Assembly: GCF_006540305.1 (NCBI RefSeq)
Contig: NZ_BJOR01000002.1
Location: 1-64,000, forward strand
DNA from: Streptomyces sp. 6-11-2
GTDB taxonomy: Bacteria > Actinomycetota > Actinomycetes > Streptomycetales > Streptomycetaceae
Length of the DNA stretch: 64,000 nucleotides
Direction of reading: 5' to 3'
Shown here: one piece after another, positions 57,437 to 64,000 of the stretch
How positions within the stretch are numbered: position 1 is the stretch's first letter
Layout of the letters: each line of letters begins with the position of its first letter
Made by a program: the position numbers and the translations under genes
The notes under the pieces: generated by a model
The model's input: only the letters and a program-made list of their open reading frames with translations
Databases searched by the model: none
Told to the model about the DNA's origin: nothing

Positions 57437-58711
57437 ATGCCCGCATGGCACCTGCGCGACTATCGCGACGACGATCTTGACCAGGCGATCCTGATCTGGG
57501 AGGAGAGCCGGCAGGCCGACGAGGATCCGGTCTTCCCGGTCTCGGAGGTGATGGCCGAGGCCCGGGCCGGACAGAACGCCGTGGTCGCCGTCGTGGGTGA
57601 CGAACTGGTGGGCATGGCCGCGGCACGGGCGAGCGGCCAGCGAGGATGGGTCCTCCTGGTGGCGCTCGCCGCCCGGTGGCGCCGGCGCGGCATCGGCAGC
57701 GCCCTCCTCACCGAACTGGAACGGCGTCTGAGGGCACTGGGCGTGCGTCGCATCAGCGCCCTGCTGCCCCCCGGCGCCGCCGGAACCACGGCCCTGGAAC
57801 ACTGCGGCTACCGCTTCCGGGACGACCTGGTCTACTACGAGAAACTCGAACCGCAGGGACCCTCCGACGCCGGCGCCCTCACGGAACTGGGTGGTCGCAT
57901 GCTTCCCGAGGGTCTCTGGGACGCCATGGCCGGCATGGAACGGGAGAAGCAGGTCGTCGAACGGCGTGTCGTGCTCCCCCTGGCGGAGCCGGCGCTCGCC
58001 GACCGTTACGGCGTCGCCCCGCCGAAAGGGGTCATCCTCTTCGGCCCGCCCGGCACCGGGAAGACCAGTTTCGCCAAGGCGGTGGCCTCACGGCTCGGCT
58101 GGCCGTTCGTGGAACTCTTCCCGTCCCGGCTCGCCGCCGACACGAGCGAGGGACTGGCGACGGCGCTTCGGGTGGTGTTCGCCGATCTGGCGGAACTGGA
58201 CACGGTGCTGCTCTTCATCGACGAGGTCGAGGAGATCGCCGGTGTGCGATCCGGCATGGCGGTGGACCCTGGGCACGGGGTGACCAACGAACTGCTGAAG
58301 CTCATACCGGGCTTCCGCGAGCACGACTCCCGGCTGCTCGCCTGCGCCACGAACTCGGTGCGCTCCCTCGATCCGGCGTTCCTGCGGCCGGGCCGGTTCG
58401 ACTACGTCATCCCGATCGGACCCCCCGACGCGACGGCCCGCTCGGCGATCTGGGACCGCTACCTCCGGGCCACCGACTCGGTGGACGTGGCACAACTGGT
58501 CGCCGCCAGCGAGCTGTTCACCCCCGCCGACATCGAGTTCGCCGCCCGCAAGGGCGCGCAGGCGGCGTTCGAACGCGAGGTCGCGCATCGACAGGGCCGT
58601 CCGGCCACCACCGAGGACTACCTCGACGCCATCGCCGACACCCGGCCCACGCTCACCGCGCAGGCGATCGAGGAGTTCACCGAGGACATCGAGACGTACA
58701 GTCGCCTCTGA
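57437..58711 (+). CDS. GNAT acetyltransferase fused to an FtsH/Cdc48-like AAA+ ATPase
   Basis: A single 424-residue chain with two enzyme domains. Residues 1-~138 form a GNAT acetyltransferase with the acetyl-CoA loop RRRGIGSALLTEL (~82-94). Residues ~175-395 form an AAA+ ATPase: Walker A GPPGTGKTS (203-211), Walker B LLFIDEVEEI (258-267), sensor 1 in ACATNS (302-307), arginine fingers in FLRPGRFD (315-322) and a helical lid domain. No protease domain follows. The frame is continuous, so the fusion is not a sequencing artefact of two adjacent genes. ATG 57437 follows GAGGGGG. It is the first of five closely spaced rightward genes. Confidence 0.9.
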   Translation: MPAWHLRDYRDDDLDQAILIWEESRQADEDPVFPVSEVMAEARAGQNAVVAVVGDELVGMAAARASGQRGWVLLVALAARWRRRGIGSALLTELERRLRALGVRRISALLPPGAAGTTALEHCGYRFRDDLVYYEKLEPQGPSDAGALTELGGRMLPEGLWDAMAGMEREKQVVERRVVLPLAEPALADRYGVAPPKGVILFGPPGTGKTSFAKAVASRLGWPFVELFPSRLAADTSEGLATALRVVFADLAELDTVLLFIDEVEEIAGVRSGMAVDPGHGVTNELLKLIPGFREHDSRLLACATNSVRSLDPAFLRPGRFDYVIPIGPPDATARSAIWDRYLRATDSVDVAQLVAASELFTPADIEFAARKGAQAAFEREVAHRQGRPATTEDYLDAIADTRPTLTAQAIEEFTEDIETYSRL

Positions 58712-58791
58712 GACGGGCGACGATGCCGGGCCGACGTCGACGACGGAGCCGACGTGCCGGCGGCGACGCCGCGGTCGGGTGGGAGGCAGGT

Positions 58792-59430
58792 GTGGCGAGG
58801 TCACGCAACAGGTCGGCGCGGCGCCGGAGAGCGCGGCGCCGCAGGGCCGCGGCCGGTCGCGCGAGCACGTACCGCGTGCCCGGCGCCCCGGGGGGCGCCG
58901 GATGGGGCATCGGCGCGGACCGGCAGCGGACCCTGCGGAAACTGGCCGATCGAGCGGACGCGTCCGCGAACGCCCCGCTCCGGCGGCTCGTGTGGTGGTG
59001 CGGGTCCGCCGTGTTCCTGACCGGCGTCGTGCTGCTGGGCACGGTGGCCGCCTCCGCGGTGGGATGGGCGGGCACCCCGGGCATGTTCACGGCCCGCGAG
59101 TGCCATCGCGAGGAGAGCGGCAGGGGAGGCAAGAGCGTGGCCTGCTCCGGGTCGTTCGTCGCCGAGGACGGAAGCCTCGTCGACACGGCCGCGGTCCTGC
59201 ACTGGGCGGAGGGCGAGGCGGGAGGACGGATCCGGGTCCGCGCCCTGATCCTCGGCGGCTACCAGAGGGAGAGCGCGCTCGACGCGGCACTGGTCGCCGT
59301 CCTCATCGCGCTCCTCGCCACCCCGGCGATCGGCTGCGCGTTCGCCGGCCTGTCCCGCCACAGCCAGGACCGCCTCGCCGCCCGGCTGCCCGGCCGGGCC
59401 TTCAAGTCCTATGTGCGATGGAGGTCCTGA
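58792..59430 (+). CDS. Two-helix membrane protein, unknown
   Basis: 212 residues. The strongly basic N-terminus (~1-25) is probably cytoplasmic. Membrane helices lie at ~67-90 and ~162-182, with about 70 residues between them outside the cell, including two cysteines (AREC and VACSGSF) that could form a disulfide. GTG 58792 was chosen because GGGAGGCAGGT precedes it. It starts 80 bases after the GNAT-AAA+ gene, reading the same way. No family was recognised. Confidence 0.7.
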   Translation: MARSRNRSARRRRARRRRAAAGRASTYRVPGAPGGAGWGIGADRQRTLRKLADRADASANAPLRRLVWWCGSAVFLTGVVLLGTVAASAVGWAGTPGMFTARECHREESGRGGKSVACSGSFVAEDGSLVDTAAVLHWAEGEAGGRIRVRALILGGYQRESALDAALVAVLIALLATPAIGCAFAGLSRHSQDRLAARLPGRAFKSYVRWRS

Positions 59431-59524
59431 CGGCGCGGGACCGCCGTCCCGGCGGACGACCAACCGGGCATCCCGGGTCTATCCTGGCGCTGTCGCTGCG
59501 CGGGCGCGTCTTCGGGGGGACAGG

Positions 59525-60808
59525 ATGGCCCACACCAATCGAGTACGTCCTGACACCTCGACCCCGGCCGCGCCCGGGGACACCGCGAACACCGCACAGC
59601 GGATCAAGGCCGCACTGGTCTCTCTCGGCCCGTTCAGCGCGGCTCTCGTCGCCTACAAGGCCGTCCTCGACTACGTACTGCCCGAGGACTGGTTCAGCGT
59701 CGCCGTTCTCCGCTATCTGTTCGCCGGTCTGTGCGCCCTGTGCATCGGCCTCGCGCTGCGCCTGGCCGGGCAGCGGTACGCCGGTGAGGCCTCCGCGCCC
59801 GCACCCGCCCCGCCGCCACCGGGGTCCGCGGCGCCGTCCGTCAGGCGTGTGGTCGACGACTCGGCCCACGGTGTGCTCGCCGAGTTCCGCGAGGTGCGCC
59901 ACCGGGGTGCCGATCTGGCCGGCTGGTCGCAGTACCTGAACGACCATCACGTGCCGCCCACGGCGGTCGGCAGCTCGTACGGTCTGCGGATGATCACGGC
60001 GTTCGACATACGCGACCCCCGCATCAGCCGGCGGCGCGTGATCGACTCCCTGCTCGCCCTGCAGAAGCCGGGCGGGGGATGGGCCGCCAGCACCCAGCGC
60101 GACCGGGGCAGACCCGAGATCACCGCGTGGGTTCTGGCCGCCATGTTCCGCGGCGGCCTGGACAACGGGACCAAGGCCGAACTCGTCAACCTCCTCGAGC
60201 GGATGCTGGATCCGCAGGAGGATCCCGTCGGAATGAACCGTACGACCGTGCTCACGGTCGCGATCTCCACACTGGCGGAGGTGGCTCCGGCGTCACCGAA
60301 ACTCCCGTGGCTGGCCCGCCGGCTGCTCGACGGGGCCCAACGGGAGGACGACGAGGCGGCCCCTGTCGCCCACTGGGGTGAAAACCTGCACAGTGCGGCG
60401 AAGTCCGCCGCCCACACGGCCCGTGCCGCGCTCGCCCTCCACCGAGCCGCGGGCGTCCTCGCCGACGGGGCGGTGTACAGGAACGCGGCCCGCTCCGGGG
60501 TCCGCTGGCTGTGCGCCGCGGACCTCGACGTGCGGACCACGGACGAGCAGCTCCGCCGCCCCGTCGACGACGGCACGGTGGACGCGCTGCTCATCGGACA
60601 CTTCACCGCGGCCTGGGTCGCGAGGGCCCTGATGCTTCCCGGAACTCCCGGCTGCGAGGAGAAACTGAGGGGAGCCGTGGCCGACATCCTCAAGAACTAC
60701 AAGGACGGCGCCTGGCGATGGCACGACGACACGAGACCGATCTGGATGACCTATCAGGGCACGAGCACCCTGAGGGACTTCGCGTTGAGGACGACGGCAT
60801 GCCCGTAG
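59525..60808 (+). CDS. Membrane-anchored alpha/alpha-toroid (prenyltransferase/squalene-cyclase-repeat-like) protein
   Basis: 427 residues. Two hydrophobic helices near the N-terminus (~32-52 and 58-78) anchor it; a proline/alanine linker (~88-105) follows. The rest (~110-427) is helical with repeats such as SLLALQKPGGGWAAS and KDGAWRWHDD, which match the QW-like motifs of terpene-cyclase and prenyltransferase alpha/alpha toroids. The catalytic DxDD of squalene cyclases was not seen, so a binding or sensing role is more likely than cyclisation. ATG 59525 follows GGGGGGACAGG. Its last ten bases overlap the next gene. Confidence 0.82.
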   Translation: MAHTNRVRPDTSTPAAPGDTANTAQRIKAALVSLGPFSAALVAYKAVLDYVLPEDWFSVAVLRYLFAGLCALCIGLALRLAGQRYAGEASAPAPAPPPPGSAAPSVRRVVDDSAHGVLAEFREVRHRGADLAGWSQYLNDHHVPPTAVGSSYGLRMITAFDIRDPRISRRRVIDSLLALQKPGGGWAASTQRDRGRPEITAWVLAAMFRGGLDNGTKAELVNLLERMLDPQEDPVGMNRTTVLTVAISTLAEVAPASPKLPWLARRLLDGAQREDDEAAPVAHWGENLHSAAKSAAHTARAALALHRAAGVLADGAVYRNAARSGVRWLCAADLDVRTTDEQLRRPVDDGTVDALLIGHFTAAWVARALMLPGTPGCEEKLRGAVADILKNYKDGAWRWHDDTRPIWMTYQGTSTLRDFALRTTACP

Positions 60809-61590
60809 CCCCGAGGCCCGACCACACGCTGACGGTCGCCAGCTGGAATCTGCACGAGGGCGTTCCGGCGTCGGGAGGAACGCATCCGTGCTCCGCCGGC
60901 GTCGTGGAGGAGGTCGTCCGTTTCCTCACGCACCGGCGCGTCGACATCGTCGCCTTCCAGGAGGTCGGATTCGACGACCGCGGGACGTCGGAACTCCTCG
61001 ACCACATCACGAGGAGGACGGCGCTGCGGCACACCGCGGTCCTTCCGCTGCACGAATCGTCCTTCTTCCCGGGCCGGCTCAGCGGGGTGGCGGTGGCCGG
61101 GCGGTTCCCGTTGAGCCGGTACCGGCAGCACCGGCTGCCCAACCCCGGTCTGCGCACGACGATCGGGGGACAGGAGATCCACAGCCACGACAAGGGTCTG
61201 GTGACGGCCACCTTCCCCCTGGGGGAAACGGAGGTCGACGTGACCTCACTGCACGTCCTGCCCTTCTACCTGTTCCGCCGGGAGCCCGACGAGGCGGAGT
61301 TCAAGGAGGTCTGGGACTCGCTGGCCGGGGAGCTCGGCCGCCATGCGAACAGCCGCCTCACGCTGGTCTGCGGGGACTTCAACACACCGGCACGCCGACT
61401 GGTCCTCGGCGCGGGCACCCTTCCGCTCGCCAGCTCGATCGACGGCCGGCCCACCTACAAGGACAGGTCCGTGGACGACATCCTCTACGGCCCCGGCATC
61501 GCCGTGAACCGTACCGAGGTCGTCGACAACTTCTCCGACCACAGGGCGTGCGTCGCGCAGTTCCGTCTGCCCACCGGTCCCGGCCGATGA
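60799..61590 (+). CDS. Endonuclease/exonuclease/phosphatase (EEP) superfamily hydrolase
   Basis: 263 residues of the Mg-dependent EEP fold (DNase I, exonuclease III, phosphodiesterases). All catalytic motifs are present: ASWNLHEG, AFQEVGFDD, LHVLPF, GDFNTPAR and the final FSDHRACV. No signal peptide is visible. The target (DNA, RNA or a phosphoester) cannot be told from sequence. It overlaps the toroid gene by ten bases, so the two are made together. It is the only clear effector-like hydrolase in the five-gene set. Confidence 0.92.
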   Translation: MPVAPRPDHTLTVASWNLHEGVPASGGTHPCSAGVVEEVVRFLTHRRVDIVAFQEVGFDDRGTSELLDHITRRTALRHTAVLPLHESSFFPGRLSGVAVAGRFPLSRYRQHRLPNPGLRTTIGGQEIHSHDKGLVTATFPLGETEVDVTSLHVLPFYLFRREPDEAEFKEVWDSLAGELGRHANSRLTLVCGDFNTPARRLVLGAGTLPLASSIDGRPTYKDRSVDDILYGPGIAVNRTEVVDNFSDHRACVAQFRLPTGPGR

Positions 61591-61627
61591 ACGACACTCA
61601 TCCACTGCGAGCATCCACGAGGCAGGC

Positions 61628-62365
61628 ATGGGAACAGCCCACATCACGGCAGCCCGGCGGACCCTGGCCGAAGCGGTGGGACGCGATATGCCCGAGGACC
61701 GGCTGCTGGACGCCGCCCGAGCGGCCGTCGCCGAACTGGCCCGTCCCGGAAGGCTGGTGGAGCTGGTCACGGAACTCGCCTCGGGAGCGGGCGACCCGGC
61801 GGCCCACGCGCGCTACTCGTACCGACACGTCCTCGGCTTCCGTAAACTGCTGCTGATCGACGGGGGCCACCGGCACAGGCTGCGCGCCCACCTGTGGCAG
61901 CCGGAGGTGGAGGGCACCGGCCCGGAGGACATCCACAACCACCGTTCACCGCTCGCGTCCTGCGTGGTCCGGGGACGGCTCGGCATGGAGCTGTACGAGC
62001 CGTCCCCCGACGGCGGCATCACCGCGACCCGGTACCGCGAATCACTGTCGGAACACGACGCGCACTGGCAGCTCACCGCCCTGGGACCGGCGCGGCTGCG
62101 GTCGCTCCACACCGCCCGGTACACCGCGGGCTCCTCCTACGCCCTGCCCGCGCACACCCTGCACCGCGCATGGTGCGACACGAGCGAGCCGACCGTGACG
62201 CTGTTCCTGGAGACGGGCGGCGGACGCAGCCCGCACACCGATGTGTTCACCCGGTCGGACGCGCGACCCGGAGCCGTCGAGAAGGAGCCCCTGAGCGAGG
62301 ACGACTACCTGTCCGAACTCTCCATGCTGGCCAGGGCACTCGGGGCCGGCGCCCGGGCCGCCTGA
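61628..62365 (+). CDS. Cupin-fold protein (cysteine-dioxygenase-like layout)
   Basis: 245 residues. The N-terminal ~90 are helical; the middle has a cupin metal site (EDIHNHRSPLASCVVRGRL) and a later histidine segment (YALPAHTLHRAWC). This layout, a helical lead followed by a cupin barrel with a His-x-His, resembles the thiol-dioxygenase group, but identity is weak and the reaction is unknown. ATG 61628 follows GAGGCAGG. It starts 37 bases after the EEP gene and closes the rightward run; the next gene is convergent. Confidence 0.75.
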   Translation: MGTAHITAARRTLAEAVGRDMPEDRLLDAARAAVAELARPGRLVELVTELASGAGDPAAHARYSYRHVLGFRKLLLIDGGHRHRLRAHLWQPEVEGTGPEDIHNHRSPLASCVVRGRLGMELYEPSPDGGITATRYRESLSEHDAHWQLTALGPARLRSLHTARYTAGSSYALPAHTLHRAWCDTSEPTVTLFLETGGGRSPHTDVFTRSDARPGAVEKEPLSEDDYLSELSMLARALGAGARAA

Positions 62366-62415
62366 GGCCATGCCGTCCCACGGCTCCGCCGCCGCGGTCC
62401 CTTCGCCGCGGGTGG

Positions 62416-63357
62416 TCACGACGGGTCGCCGGTCGGCAGTTCCAGGAGGAGTTCGTAGCCCCCGTCGGCCGTGGGCCCGGAGGTGACGGTGCCGCCGAGG
62501 AGTTCGGCGCGCTGGCGCAGGCCCGCCAGGCCGTGGCGGGCGCTGGGCAGTGGCAGGGCGGGCCGGGTGGGGGCGGTGTTGGCGACCGTGGCGCGCAGGG
62601 TGCCGCCGCCGTGCTGGACACGGACGGTCGCCCTGGCACCGGGCGCGTGTTTGCGGATGTTGGTCAGGGCCTCCTGCACGGTGCGGTAGACGGCGCGCTG
62701 AACCGGGGGAGGAAGGTCCTCGGGCAGGTCCGTCTTCAGTTCCGCCTCGATGCCGCTGCCGTCCACCAGCCGCCGCAGGTCGGCGAGGGACGGCTGGGGG
62801 GTCAGCTCGGTGGGGCGGCTGCCGGAGGCGCGCAGGACGCTGACCATGTGCCGCAGCTCGTCGAGGGTCTCCACACTGAGCCGCCGGATGGTCGCCGCGG
62901 CTTTCCGCGTCCCGGTGTCGGGTCCGGCCACCTGGAGCGCGCCGGCCTGGACGGCGATCAGGCTGACCTGGTGGGACACCACATCGTGCATCTCCCGGGC
63001 GAGCTGCGCGCGTTCCTTCGCCAGGACGCTCTGAGCGGTCAGCAGCCGTTCGTACGCGCGGGCCTCGGAGATCTCGGCGAGCCGGAGGGACAGATCGCGG
63101 CGGGCCTGCACCAGCTGGCCCAGGAAGACGGGCGCGGCCGCGGTGGCCAGCGTGTAGCTGAGGTGGAACAGGCTGCCGGTGCGGGTGAGTTCGGCGGCCT
63201 TCAGGGACGACCAGGGCCAGGGCAGGAAGTCGGTGGTCGCGTCGGCCCGGCCGCCGTCGACGGCCGCCACGACCTCGATGTCGTCCGCCGTGTTGAGGAT
63301 GTGCGTGAAGCCCCCGCGGACCAGGGCCTCGTCGTCGACCACCACCACCCGGATCAC
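62416..63357 (-). CDS. Histidine kinase with a response-regulator N-terminus (deletion fusion)
   Basis: 313 residues of mixed origin. The first ~38 (VIRVVVVDDEALVRGGFTHI and on to VDGGRA) are the start of a LuxR-type receiver domain, with the acidic pair Asp8-Asp9 but without the phospho-acceptor Asp or the rest of the fold. From ~40 the chain is the C-terminal part of a HisKA_3 sensor kinase: a remnant membrane segment (~62-82), a coiled coil, the phospho-acceptor His124 in REMHDVVSHQ and a full HATPase_c (N-box EALTNIRKHA, final GLAGLRQRAELLGG). The simplest explanation is an in-frame deletion joining a regulator gene to the kinase gene that followed it. GTG 63357 has GGAG 5-6 bases upstream, the inherited regulator start. 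A working sensor is lost, but kinase activity may remain. Confidence 0.85.
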   Translation of the reverse strand: MIRVVVVDDEALVRGGFTHILNTADDIEVVAAVDGGRADATTDFLPWPWSSLKAAELTRTGSLFHLSYTLATAAAPVFLGQLVQARRDLSLRLAEISEARAYERLLTAQSVLAKERAQLAREMHDVVSHQVSLIAVQAGALQVAGPDTGTRKAAATIRRLSVETLDELRHMVSVLRASGSRPTELTPQPSLADLRRLVDGSGIEAELKTDLPEDLPPPVQRAVYRTVQEALTNIRKHAPGARATVRVQHGGGTLRATVANTAPTRPALPLPSARHGLAGLRQRAELLGGTVTSGPTADGGYELLLELPTGDPS

Positions 63358-63497
63358 GTGCGCTCCGCTCGTCGCAGCCCGTCGCTCGATCTGTATCACG
63401 GGGGGTGTCCGTCCGCTCGCGGACCGCAGGCGCCTCCTGCCGGCCGGCGGCCGCGGCTCCCGTCGACCGGCCGGGCGGCTCCGGCCGGTCGGCCGGG

Positions 63498-63516
63498 TGT
63501 CTCCGGAAAGGAGACA
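63498..63516. promoter_or_regulatory. Inverted repeat TGTCTCC-N5-GGAGACA
   Basis: Perfect 7-base arms between the divergent fused kinase gene and the membrane protein gene, 38 bases before the latter's start. It could be an operator or an RNA hairpin. Confidence 0.45.
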
Positions 63517-63553
63517 TGTACGTCGTGCCAGGAATTTGACAGAGTCTGATGAC

Positions 63554-64000
63554 ATGACGCAGAACGCATCGTCGGCCGTGCCGTCCCAGGCGCCGTCCGG
63601 GCCGGGGACCGAGCCCACCGCCACCCACGCCGGGCCCCCGTCGACGGGACGGCTGATCGGCATCGACCTGGCCCGCGGACTCGCGGTCTTCGGCATGTAC
63701 TCCGCCCATGTCGGCCCCGACGTGACCGTGGGCGGACCGGTGGGGTTCCTGCTGGAGGCGGCACGGGGCCGGTCGTCCGCGCTCTTCGCGCTGCTGGCCG
63801 GCTTCTCGCTGATCATCCTGACCGGCCGGCCGCGCCCCCGGACCGGGCGGGCCGGCCGTCAGGCGATGGCCAGGATCATGATCCGCTCCGCTGTCCTCGT
63901 CCCGCTCGGCTACGCCCTGACCGCCCTCGACACCGGCGTCGAGGTGATCCTCAGCTTCTACGGACTGCTCTTCCTGGCCGTCCTGCCGCTGTACCGGCTG
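63554..64000 (+). CDS. Multi-pass membrane protein, DUF1624/DUF418 (HGSNAT-like acyltransferase), partial
   Basis: The first 149 codons of a gene that runs off the right edge. After a disordered N-terminus (~1-33), the motif RLIGIDLARGLAVFGMYSAH is the typical start of the heparan-alpha-glucosaminide N-acetyltransferase / DUF418 membrane family (GIDxxRG), followed by hydrophobic helices near residues 72-88, 110-128 and 131-147. The family includes membrane acyltransferases, but substrates in Streptomyces are unknown. ATG 63554 is the first start before the conserved region; its ribosome-binding site is weak. Confidence 0.85.
   Translation, partial: MTQNASSAVPSQAPSGPGTEPTATHAGPPSTGRLIGIDLARGLAVFGMYSAHVGPDVTVGGPVGFLLEAARGRSSALFALLAGFSLIILTGRPRPRTGRAGRQAMARIMIRSAVLVPLGYALTALDTGVEVILSFYGLLFLAVLPLYRL

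Noticed and set aside
63536..63541. TTGACA as a -35 box for the last gene
   Set aside because: It lies only 13 bases before the start codon, leaving no room for a -10 box.

Overview
The window is Streptomyces-like chromosomal DNA: very GC-rich, with GTG starts, many SpoIIE-type phosphatases, a conservon, family-2 carbohydrate-binding modules, an actinobacterial-type [NiFe] hydrogenase and a class F sortase. No rRNA, tRNA, CRISPR array or intact insertion sequence was seen. All gene names come from reading protein motifs by eye; nothing was searched against a database.

Layout. 0-8.8 kb is a stress and regulation block: a protein resembling ones found near group 1h hydrogenases, a GAF-PP2C phosphatase, a cupin, a hemerythrin-DUF2249 protein, a primary-type sigma factor, NAD kinase and a membrane PP2C phosphatase. 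9.1-12.0 kb is a divergent xylan-degradation pair, a GH10 xylanase and a CE1-type esterase, both with a CBM2 and both carrying the palindrome CGAAAGTTTCG between promoter and start. 12.2-21.3 kb holds an aldo/keto reductase, a lone Roadblock protein and three more PP2C phosphatases, making five in 21 kb, plus a 185-bp tandem duplication. 21.4-29.1 kb runs from an acetyltransferase, a long-form GAPDH and an SPW protein to a PucR-like regulator and the hydrogenase operon hhyS-hhyL with two small downstream proteins, closed by a 38-bp perfect palindrome. The oxygen, redox and energy genes suggest a hypoxia or starvation-survival locus (inference).

29-41 kb is mixed: a DUF6131-like peptide, a SatP-type transporter, a zinc-ribbon protein, a voltage-gated-type ion channel, a class A beta-lactamase-like serine hydrolase, an FtsW/RodA paralogue, small membrane proteins, an SGNH esterase and a LuxR-type two-component pair. 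41-47.4 kb is a leftward conservon, cvnA-B-C-D-E. Its CvnB is two fused Roadblock domains, its CvnE P450 lacks the ExxR motif, and it runs on into a second, orthodox P450 and an enoyl-CoA hydratase. 48.3-54.7 kb holds a small operon with a possible leader peptide and an MgtC-like fragment, a glutamate-cysteine ligase-like enzyme, a PLP decarboxylase divergent from a MarR regulator, an FAD monooxygenase and a peptide with a double-glycine leader.

55.4-62.4 kb, all rightward, starts with a repeat-rich surface protein and its class F sortase, followed by five closely spaced genes: a GNAT-AAA+ fusion, a two-helix membrane protein, a membrane-anchored alpha/alpha-toroid protein, an endonuclease/exonuclease/phosphatase-fold enzyme and a cupin. 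This five-gene set is the best candidate for an undescribed system. The window ends with a histidine kinase whose N-terminus is the start of a response regulator, the likely product of an internal deletion, and the first 149 codons of a multi-pass membrane protein.
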